A DNA stretch of 64,000 bases from assembly GCA_903813345.2 (NCBI GenBank), contig CAIIXF020000004.1, forward strand, positions 16,291,513 through 16,355,512, given 5' to 3'. This DNA is from Owenia fusiformis. Its lineage: Eukaryota > Annelida > Polychaeta > Sabellida > Oweniidae. Both the position numbers and the translations under genes were made by a program. A model generated the notes under the pieces. That model saw only the letters and a list, made by a program, of their open reading frames with translations, did no database searches and had not been told where the DNA came from. Below are positions 24,201-36,200 of the stretch, one piece after another. Every line of letters starts with the position of its first letter. Within the stretch, counting starts at the first letter, position 1.

Positions 24201-27200
24201 GATAATGCTCATTTAGATTGATGAACTTGGTTCTCCAAACCGAGAATCGTCCTTTATTTACTCAGATATTTTTCAACACAAACTGTGGGGATGAAGTCCA
24301 AAAGTTGTCATATATGTCCCTTAGGCTCAATTAGCCTCATCTATTTAATGTAACTTTGCCTCACCAAATCTTGCTATGTTCCTGTTATTAAAACCAACTT
24401 ACATTAAGCACAATGTATGAGTCTCCCTCGAAGAATTTCCCATATTGATCTTCTGGCCATGCTTCTACCTGGAAATTCTGAAAAATAATTGTGTTGAATT
24501 TTAATTTGCATTTTTTGATTTATTATTAATGGATGTTGAGTTACAGAATTCATACCTTTTTTTAAGGTTAGTTTATTTCATATTAATCATATTTAGAAAA
24601 CAATATAACAGTGGGTAAATATATGAAATGCAAGCCGAGGTCTTGTGACATTTTTGGCTTGTAGAGAATTCACATCTTGTTGTCGTATTCACATTTTCAA
24701 GTGCTAATCGCCTTGTCATGATGGCATTATAGGAATTTAAGTATTGGAGGAAGGGATTCAGCTTAGGGGGATAATGGAAAACAGGAGGAGGAATATGATC
24801 ACTTTGCATACAGAACAACACACTTTTATCATAGCATTCATATTTTGAAGTATAATGCAATAAATTTTGAAGTATTTTTCATTGTAAAATTAGATTTCGC
24901 TCTCAAACAGCCTGATTTTCTCGAAACTACTCACAACTGGGATATTTTACTACCATCTTTTAAAATCTTTCAAATGTCTGTATGCTCTTATAACTTCTAG
25001 ATTTTTCTAAAATCTTACTCATTTTCTGGCAATTCTACACAATCCAGAGAGTTGACTACATGCCTGTTTACTTTATTTCTTGCTAATTCAACTCATTTCA
25101 CTCTATAATTTGAATGAACTGTCTGATTTTCTTGCATTTCTACACAATCCAGAGAGTTGACTACATGCCTGTTTACTTTATTTCTTGCTAATTCCACTCA
25201 TTTCACTCTATAATTTGAATGAACTGTCTGATTTTCTTGCATTTCTACACAATCCAGAGAGTTGACTACATGCCTGTTTACTTTATTTCTTGCTAATTCC
25301 ACTCATTTCACTCTATAATTTGAATGAACTGTCTGATTTTCTTGCATTTCTACACAATCCAGAGAGTTGACTACATGCCTGTTTACTTTATTTCTTGCTA
25401 ATTCCACTCATTTCACTCTATAATTTGAATGAACTGTCTGATTTTCTTGCATTTCTACACAATCCAGAGAGTTGACTACATGCCTGTTTACTTTATTTCT
25501 TGCTAATTCCACTCATTTCACTCTATAATTTGAATGAACTGTCTGATTTTCTTGCATTTCTACACAATCCAGAGAGTTGACTACATGCCTGTTTACTTTA
25601 TTTCTTGCTAATTCCACTCATTTCACTCTATAATTTGAATGAACTGTCTGATTTTCTTGCATTTCTACACAATCCAGAGAGTTGACTACATGCCTGTTTA
25701 CTTTATTTCTTGCTAATTCCACTCATTTCACTCTATAATTTGAATGAACTGTCTGATTTTCTTGCATTTCTACACAATCCAGAGAGTTGACTACATGCCT
25801 GTTTACTTTATTTCTTGCTAATTCCACTCATTTCACTCTATAATTTGAATGAACTGTCTGATTTTCTTGCATTTCTACACAATCCAGAGAGTTGACTACA
25901 TGCCTGTTTACTTTATTTCTTGCTAATTCAACTCATTTCACTCTATAATTTGAATGAACTGTCTGATTTTCTTGCATTTCTACACAATCCAGGGAGTTGA
26001 CTACATGCCTGTTTACTTTATTTCTTGCTAATTCCACTCATTTCACTCTATAATTTGAATGAACTGTCTGATTTTCTTGCATTTCTACACAATCCAGGGA
26101 GTTGACCACATACCTGTTTACTTTATTCCTTGCTGATTCCACTCTTTTTCATTCTATTTTGTATTTTAAAACATGACTACCATGACATTTTTCTTCCAGA
26201 TAGAGAAATATGTAATCATGAACATCTGTTGCACATTTAGTTAAAAAACAAATCATTTATGATTTTATGTGCTATTGATTACCCTTTGAAAAACCTCTTC
26301 CAGGTTCTTCACTCTTAAAATAAGTGATCTCCCCTGCATTAAGGGAAGTGGGCACATCACCCACCTGAGATTTTGATTAAAGGCTAGCACCTACCTGAAA
26401 CTCTATTTACACCCACTCAAAAATGAGAAAAATCATGATGAATTGATACATTTTTACCAATTTTTACCAATTCGGTCTGAATCTTGTACCAACTTGAGGA
26501 AAAATCCTGAGGAAAACGCTAAATATTAGAAATTTAGCATGAGTTAGGGCAGAATGTGAGACAAAGCATGGTCAGGTTTCAAAATTCTAAAATCATCATT
26601 TGTGGTCAGAGATGAGTGTGGCGAGCCAATGAAGATTCAGGGTTAACAAATCTCTGACTTTCAATTCTATTGATTTGCATTAATAAGCGCCTTGAGACTT
26701 ATATATACAATTACGAGTTGAAAAAAGAGATCATGTTATTATTATCAGAATGTATCAGAAGTGCATTCATTTATGTTGAAAACATATTCATAAGGGTATT
26801 CAATATATTTTATTCATGCACTTTCAACAAGTACATATACTCATTGATCTTCCAATGCTTTTTCCTCAGCAGAGTGCTTCATACTAATATTGTGGTCAAA
26901 ATATATAATTTCTCCCCCTTTTGCATAGTGAAACAAACAAAAGGGTGTCATGTAATTTTGGCATATCACAGCTTTGATGCATTAGAGCATGACTTACATT
27001 GATTCTCCATATGTAGAGCTTGTTCCCAGCATCTGGGTCAACTGCATGCCACGCTGGCTCTGCCTCAGCAGACTCCTCTGCAAACAAATATGACAATTTA
27101 AGTAAACAAACAACATTCAGGAGGCAAACATGTAATATAAACAAACATTTTAAGTAAATAAACAAAAACAAATTCACCATAAGCAAACTCTAAAACATTC

Positions 27201-30200
27201 AACATAAGCAAACATGTAATATAAATAAACATTTCATGTAAGCAAACAATATTCCAAACAAACATTCATCATGGACAATCAAACATTTACATGAAATCAT
27301 TAAATTTAAACCAAATTGATCCTAACATTTTATGCAATTAAAAATTAAACATTACACTCATCAATATTGAAATATACAAACAAACAAATAAACGAAAACA
27401 AACACTTAAAAATACAATCTGACACTGACAGCCATAAATAATAGCATAGCCTATGTTAGTGTACCCTTTACAATGATATATTTACAATAGAGTCAAGTTT
27501 ATTCAAATATAGTTTTATTATAGTTTTTCAATGGTGAACCTGTACCTGTCTAACTAATTCAGGTTTTAAAACTTAAGATTTGTGAATGTAATTATTTGCA
27601 TGTTTTCCTCAGGATTGATACAGTAAACCCTATGTTTGGGAACACCTTTAATTCAAGTTAAAATATGAACACTTTTGGAGTCCTTCCACCAACTGATTGA
27701 CAAAATCCAAAACTGCACACTTTTTTTCATCATTTCCCTAGTTTCAAATATATATTTATAAATATAACTGAAGCCTAACTGACACCTCTTCATTTCAAAA
27801 ATAGTACAAATTTAAATTCAAAAATGACAGAGTGCTAACTTGTCTTATTTTTCCAGGCTTAGTCTACATAGGGCAACTACTGCATTAAAAAAATAGCAAG
27901 GCATGGTCAAGATTCAGTAAAGCAAAACTGTGATGAGTGGAACAACTTTGGTCCCTCAATGTTCTACTTAGGAGGTGTTCATCTTACAGAGGCACGTGGT
28001 ACTAACTTCGACCGTTAATTTGAAAATCAAGGCCTGCGATTCCATACTGCACCGTTTTTCTTCAAACTTGTTCCATTCAAAGTAAAACAAAATTGCCTTT
28101 CTGTTGGTACATTGCTTTATTGTAAAGAATCCTTCGTTTTAGCAGCGTTTCGGTCCCCAGTTGTGAGAAGCCCTCCTAGCAGCTGGGGACCCAAATGCTG
28201 CTGAAAGTAGGGACTCTGTATAGCACAATAATGTACCAACAGAAAGGCATTATTGTTATGCTTTGAATGGAACAAGTTTGAAGAAAAACGGTGCAGTATG
28301 AGACTCGCAATCCTTGATTTTCAAACATCTGGTAGGTCAAAAATTCAAATTAACGGTCGAAGTTAGTACCGCATGAGAGGTTCATTTTAAATTTATGATG
28401 TCAATAGATAAAAGGATTTTAAAATGTGTTCCAAAAATGTGTTCTACTTACAGAGGTTCATTTTACATCATGCCCATGGGTAAATGTGTTCCACCTAATG
28501 GAGGTGTTCCACTTACAGAGGTGTTCCACTCAACTGGTTTTCCTGTATACTAATGAGCTTATCTCTCTGAGCAGACCAACATGGATTTATAGCATCATAT
28601 ATTGTATCACTTTATGAGTCACTCTACTCTAGTAGGTTAGTTATTAACAATGAAATCAGGCAACTTTCTCACAATACTTGTATATATACTGTATGCTTCC
28701 CATACTAAGGTTGAAAACATGATTGAATGAGTCCTTGCTTAATTGAGCCCAAAACTCAATAAAACATAATTTTAAGTAAGGTTAAACAAGGCATTAACAT
28801 GAAAAAATGTCAGCACCTAGTTGCTCATAATATAATTAGTTCAATCTGAAGTCAGATTTGAACTTCTGAGAACTTGTACATGATTTTGAAAAAAAAATTG
28901 GTCAATTTGAAGCAAGTTGAAAAAAGACCTTTTTGACCTTCTTTAACCTTGAGACGGTCAATGAAGGTCAAATCCCAAATCTAAAGTCACATTTGAACTT
29001 CTGATAACTTGGAGATGATCTTGAAAAATATTTGCCAGTTTAAAGCAAGTTGAAAAAAAGATCTTTTTGATCTTTTTTGACCTTGAAAAGGTCACTGAAG
29101 GTGAGAGAACAGTCACAAGATTGATATTGAAGGTGTATATTATATATCATATGCGGTAAATATAATTTATGAAGATTATAAAGATTTGAACTTCTGAGAA
29201 AAACTGAAGTTAGTATAAACACTTATTTGTTAAGTTATCGGAAGTTTTAAGAATTTGTTACACTTTTTGGTGGTGACATAAAAACATGATAGCTCAATTT
29301 AACATTTTGCTGCCTTACTGGCGATGGCAATCACATCTTGTCAATGAACTTGGAAAATGAGTTGCCTTTTGAACAATTGGACTGAATTAAATGCCATAAT
29401 GTTAGATTGGGCGATCATGTTTTTAGCATTAGTCACAAAATCTGGAGTTAATGTACTATTCTTTTAGACCAGGAAGTTTGGCCAAGTTAAGTTCTAGCTC
29501 ACAGTGGCTTATTCTGATAAACATTGAAAATACAATTTTGGGCTCAATTTAGTACCTTACTTATTCAAAACATGTACCTTTTCTATCACAAATGTACTCA
29601 TAATATTTATTGAAATAGGTTACTCCTAGTACTATAGTAATTAGTTTCATTTCTTAGCTTATGTTTTTTATATTCAAGAGAAGTCATGAGATTGATATTG
29701 AAGGTGCATATTATATTAAATATAATTTATGAACCTTTTCTTTCATGAAATTGAAAACGTTGAATCACATCCGTGGGTGTACTGATTACACTTTAAGAAA
29801 TGTGTTAAGTTTCATTTCTAGTATTTTTGTAAAGTGACAAATGCATCATGTAAAGTATTGGGTGTCTACTAGAGACAGGTGTTCACTGCAAAGAGGTGTT
29901 CACTAAGACATGTTTTACTGTATTTGAGACTTAGTTTATATCAGCAAATGATACATAGATACTATAGTATGAAATCAATGACAATAATTATCACATGATA
30001 ATTGTACCTCATATGTTATATTTCTTCTTAATATCTATATGCTTTCCGTTGTTTAATATCACTAAATCCAGGCTCAAAAGCAATGAGTTAAAGGGACATG
30101 CAATTGTTTTATCCAATAATCCAAAACCCTTAACAGTTATAGATAAGACTATACATGTGTCATATATTGAGATAAAGAAAATGTATTGTGGTGCAAATAA

Positions 30201-33200
30201 TGAAAAAAAGAAATAAAAATGTTTTTTAGCTCCAGAACCCATACGAATAGAAAGGTAAGACTATTTCCTTGAGACATATTGTTTGAAATCTCTTTTCAGT
30301 TAATCTCCCTATAAAGTACTTGAAAGTTCCTTTCAGGGTTCTCACTAGGCTTTTAGACTACCAAGATTCTCTCTAATGTCTAAAGACCGTCTTGCTCCAG
30401 AGTCTAATAGCTTTTCTGGAGTCTAAAGTGTTTTTTCCGGAGTCTAATTTTACAATTTTATCACATTATTTGTGGTAAAACTCTTGAGAAAACACATAAA
30501 ATTGGATACAAACAAGGAATAGGAAGTCAGAAACCTTTTATAAATGTATATTATGAAGAAAATAGGAAGATAATCTTAGTTGTATTTTGAAAAGTTTACA
30601 AATGGGATATCTCTGATCTTACATTGGGGAGAAGTAGTTGTGATACCACAAAAAATCTGAGGTCTAAAAATTTCCCCTGGTGGGAACATGGCACCTTTAA
30701 ATGGGCCCTTCATATCACTAGATGGATTTAGGTCAGAGGTCATGAGTGTGGAAAGAGTGTAAATTTTAGCTCCAGATATTTGTGTCATTTCTATGTGATA
30801 TATTCATGGATATTAATTGAAACTTTGCATAGTTGACTGGAATACACATAGCTACATGCATGGAATCTACCAATACAAAATAATTATTGGATATTCTGAT
30901 ATTTGATGGTGAAACAACAAAGACATTTGTAGCTAGTTCAGGGACCTGTTATTGTGTTTCAAAAATAAATGTCTTCAGTGCAACCTACAATATTACGAGA
31001 TCGAAAACACGCCAGATCTTCAACAAGTTCATCTATATCGGATTCTGAGCGTAGCCCACATCCAAAAATGGCTAAACCTGAAAACGATGTTCTCAAAACT
31101 ATCTTGGAGACTGTCGAGCAAAACAACAAAGCTTTGGTAGATATAAACATCAAATTAGATAGTGTCTCTTCTACTAACACCCAGTTGGAAGAGAGGATTA
31201 AACATTTGGAGGATACTAACACTAAATTGGTATGTACTGTAAATTTATTATGCCAAACGGTGTCTGATCACAACGTCCATTTCACTGAGCTCAAAGATGA
31301 TATAAACGACATTCGTTTTCGCTCGATGAAAATGAACCTCATCTTCTTTGGTGTGCCACAACAGTTCAACAAATCTCCACGATATTATGAATCACTTATT
31401 GAGGGCGTTCTCATAAAGTGTATGAAGGTTCCTCAAGATCTAGTGTTTAACCCAGAAAACCTTGGTGGCACTATTCGTATAGACATTGCACACCCCATTG
31501 GAAAATCTGGAAAAGGCCCTAGGCCAATTGTTGTCAAATTCTCTGATAGGTCAAGCGTTGAGGCCATTTTCAAATATGTGCATAACCTAAAAGGATCCAA
31601 GATACGAGTTTCAAGACAGCTTCCGAAAGAGATGCAGTCTCGTCGTGATGCCCAATTTGCAACCTTTAAGGACTTAAAGGGGACGGTAGACAACCCAAGT
31701 GCTGTAAAGCTTGTTCAAGACAAGCTATATAATGCAAGTGGACTTGTAAAACACAACTTCTCAAAAAATCCACTTCCTTTCCCTTCAAAATTGTTGCAAT
31801 CCCAACCCCCCGAACCAAGCCCTGGTGACACAGTCGATGGATTCAAGGCGTATATTTACAACATTGACAATCTTGAAAAAGCTACAGCAGCCGTGGCAGT
31901 CTTTCAAGCTTCTAGCCAAAAAGGCGTATCTCCATATGCTTACAGAATCAAAGATGATTCCAACCTTGTGGTAGGAAATGATGACTTGGGAATGATTGGG
32001 GCAAGTTGTGAGTTGGCCGATCTACTTGAGCAAGCTGAACTACAAGATGTTCTTGTTATTGTCCACAAGCCAAGTTCCAATATCATTGGACTTAACAAAT
32101 ATAATAGCCCAAGTCTCATAAATGCAGCAAAGAGTGCGTTGGCAAACTCTTTCCTAACTGATGCTGCCATTCTTGACACTCTGTCATAAATGGTTAATTA
32201 TTTACCATTCTTTAAACAGACAGGTGTTGGACTTTTGCTTTTTTGTTTTGATTAGAGACCTAGTATTATTTTTTATGGGTAAATCAGATTGATCAGTCCC
32301 CGGTTATACAATAAGTGTATGTAGTCACCTCATACCTGTACATAAACACTGTACATGTACTTTGATTGGATTTGGCCTTCTGTTTTTTCAGAGGTTACTA
32401 TTGATCTGTACAGGTTTACTGAACTGTGTAAATAGCCACTGTATATAACTATGTGATTATCTATGAAATACAAACTCTTTATAATTGGTAGTTACATGTT
32501 TTTGCGAGTTAGCAAAATATTATGGGATCTTTCAGTTCACATAATTCAAATGCTGAGATATAAGCAGTAAAACATTTACTTTGTTTTGAATTTTCAGATC
32601 AGGTTATTATCATATGAAATTGAATGAGTTTGCCTAATTTTATTTGCCTATTTTTGAACCAGCAGTACTCCATATTCTCATTCAGTTTGAAGTGAAATAT
32701 GCGATATTTCTTTTTTACTCAAAGGCTTAAAACAGTTTTGCTTGACAAACCTGATTACAAGCTGTTTTCTTTTTACTGTTGAGTTCCATTTAGAGTTATG
32801 AATTCAGTTGTAAATAATTATATATCAAAGCTACTTGATGCTTATAAGCATGTGCTTCATGTATTAAATACTGTTCATGTTCTTTGCATTTTTTTTAAAA
32901 AATTGTTTCAATTGAAATGTCACATTTTTCTGGTTTTAACTTTGCCCAGCTCCTACTCTTAAAATATGTGTGCTATTCCTTTTATTGTTTGGTTGGGTCT
33001 AGTTGATTGCCTTTGGAGATCACTGAGGAAAGGTGAGGGTTAATGCCAAGTGAACAAGTCACATGGAGGGCTATCATTGGCTTATTTAATGTATATAAAG
33101 TGTATTTAAGAAATGATAGCAAACCTGACGAGTGGAAATCAAACATCAGAGCACTGAAATATGATGGTTTCATCCTTCTTATGATATCTTTTTTCATTCT

Positions 33201-36200
33201 GATTCTTACTTTACTGAAAATTAACATCCAAGCAGAACGTTTCTGGAAACTTCAAATTATGCTCCTATGTGTATTATATCATTCAGTTATTGGCCCGTGT
33301 CTTGTATACTGTATTTATGCTATTGCTTGGTCATCTTGCACTAAATCGTATATTCTTTTCAGTGTGAGATTCCACAGAATACTCTGTATTATGACTATTT
33401 TTCCAGGTTCACCACTTTTGATGTACCTAGTTGATTGCACATTTATATTGAAACTCAGCGGGGATATTGAATCAAATCCTGGACCTCATATTGAAAACTC
33501 TATAAATGAGTTACCAATCCTATTTTCTAACATAAATAGTCTTAAAGCAAATTACTTATCAAGATTTGAAGCCCTTAAATTTAGGGTTAAGCAACATGAC
33601 ATAAAAGTAATTGGTCTCTGCGAAGTGGGAAATCTCACAAAAAATGATGTGGAAAACTCCTTGATTATCAACGATTTTCAAATCCTCTATTATACTAATA
33701 AAAACCGTGGATTAATTATTTATGTTCATAACTCAATTGAATCTGAAATAATTCATGATCTTATGAATGACATTCTTGGAAACGTTTGGATAAAGCTGAA
33801 AATAAGTGGAAAATATTTTAATTATGGATTATTTTATCGGTCTCCCTCTCAGGATCAAGCAACTCGCAATACATTTTTTCAGTTGTTGTCAACAAATCTT
33901 GAGACTGCTCAGAAATTGCCTGGAACCTTAATTGTAAATGGCGATTTCAATGCTAGAAATAGTTTTTGGTGGAGTGATGATAAAACTGATAATCCTGGAT
34001 TAAATCTTCAAAACTTAACATCTGACTTAAATATCATTCAACTTATAGATGAACCAACTAGAATTCGGAAGCGAGAGGAATTATTAACCAAATCATGTAT
34101 TGACCTTGTTTTTACTGATGAAATCAATGTTATCTCTCATTTTAAAGTGATGGCCCCTATTGGAAATTCAGATCACTGTTCAATTTTGACAAACTTAAGG
34201 GTAAATATTCTAAAGGAACCACCTACTAAGAAAACTATTTGGAAGTACGATCATATGGACTCAAATGACTTAAATGATAGAATTATCAGCTTCAATTGGG
34301 ATGAAATCCTTCTTTTGGATGATGTTGACATTGCTACTGAAAGATTCTCAAATAGCCTTTTTGATATTTTCAAAAATTGTATACCCAATTTTGAGATTAA
34401 TCACAAATCTACAGATCAACCATGGTTCTCCCCTAACATCAAAAAAGAGATCAACATTCGTGACAGATTGCATCACAAATTCAAACGTTCAAATAATCCT
34501 GACTTTTTTACTAAATTTAAGACACAGAGTGATAAGGTAGTCAAATTAATTAAAGAAGCTAAACAATCGTATATTGAAAATACTTGTGAAAATATATCTA
34601 TTCTTAATTCAAACTCATCAGACTATTGGGTACTTCTTAAGAAATTGCTAGGTAAATCCTTTGACACATCACTGCCTTTTTTACATTTAGAAAATCCTAA
34701 ATTATCAGCTGGTACTTCTATTGAAAAGGCTGAACTTTTTCTCAAATTTTTTACCCAGAAAAATCATATTAATATTGTCCATCCAGAAGTGTTACCAGAG
34801 TTTCCTACTTTATGCAACAATAATTTATGTAGTATACAAACTAGTGAAGAAGAAGTTTTAAAATTATTGAAAGATTTAGATTTATCAAAGGGGGGTGGCA
34901 GTGATGGTATCACAAATAGGATGTTATTTTATTCTGCAAACAGTTTAGCCAGTCCTCTTTCATTATTGTTTAATAAGATATTAAATTCACATTCATTCCC
35001 AAAGGTTTGGAAAGAGGGTATCATAATACCTCTCCATAAGAAGAAAGATAAATCAAATATTGAAAACTATCGACCAATAACAATTTTAAATTCAATGTCC
35101 AAAATCTTAGAAAAAGTGCTTTACAATAGAATCTTTAATCACATGAGTCAGAATAATCTTTTCTATGACCTCCAATCTGGTTTTCTCCCTTTACATAATA
35201 CCACATCTCAACTTGCCTATATTATTCATTGTATCCACGAGGAGTTAAATAATGGTAACAATGTCCGTACAATCTTTTTGGACCTTGCATCAGCATTTGA
35301 TGTTGTCCCTCATCATCTTTTGCTTCATAAAATATCAGCTTATGGTATAAAAGATGACTTACTCTTGCTTTTAAAGTCCTATCTTTCTGGTAGACAGGTT
35401 AAAGTCAAGATAAATGAAAAACTTTCAAATTTGTCTGAACCAAACTTTCTAAATGCAGGTGTACCCCAGGGTAGCATCTTAGGGCCTTTGATGTTTCTTA
35501 TCTATATAAATGATCTACCAACTAATTTAAAATCCAAAACGTTTATCTATGCAGATGATACTTCAATTTTTAGCCCCTATCCAAAAGATCAGCCACAAAA
35601 TTGTCTTGATTTACAACAAGATCTTAACAAAATATATAACTGGGCCCAAACATGGCAAATGAACTTTAAAGCCTCAAAATCGGTTGACTTGACTTTCACT
35701 TCACCAACAACTGTTATTCAAAATGAACCAATTTTATTTTTGGGAACTAACGCAATAGATAAACAAAATACCCATAAGCACCTGGGTATCATTTTAGATC
35801 AAAAACTAACCTTTAAAGAGCATATTAACGAATTAATAAAACAGTCTCAAGCTCTGCTAAACCCTTTTAAAAGGTTGACTCATGTTTTAAGATCTAAACA
35901 CTTAGAAACCATTTATAATGCCTTCATTTTGAGTCGAATTGACTATGGTGATATCTTATATTCTAGTGCTCCTGAATTATCTTTGATAAAGTTAAACAGA
36001 CTTCAATATAATGCAGCTTGTTTGATAACTGGCGCTTTGCATGGCTCTAGCACTGAGAAGGTGTTAGATATTTTAAATTGGACAAAGTTACCAGATAGAA
36101 GAAAATCTCATTTATGTACTTTTCTTTTCAAAAGCAGACATAATTTAATAGCACCATATGTAAGTCAAGTTTTCAATGGTTGCAGAAATATTCCAACTCG

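Noticed and set aside
25015-26150. 105-bp tandem units as a duplicated gene segment or exon series
   Set aside because: No conserved open frame with splice sites; a plain satellite explains it.
30576-30788. Short minus-strand frame at the LINE 5' edge
   Set aside because: It spans the target duplication and the LINE 5' UTR, so it cannot be an old gene; no domain.
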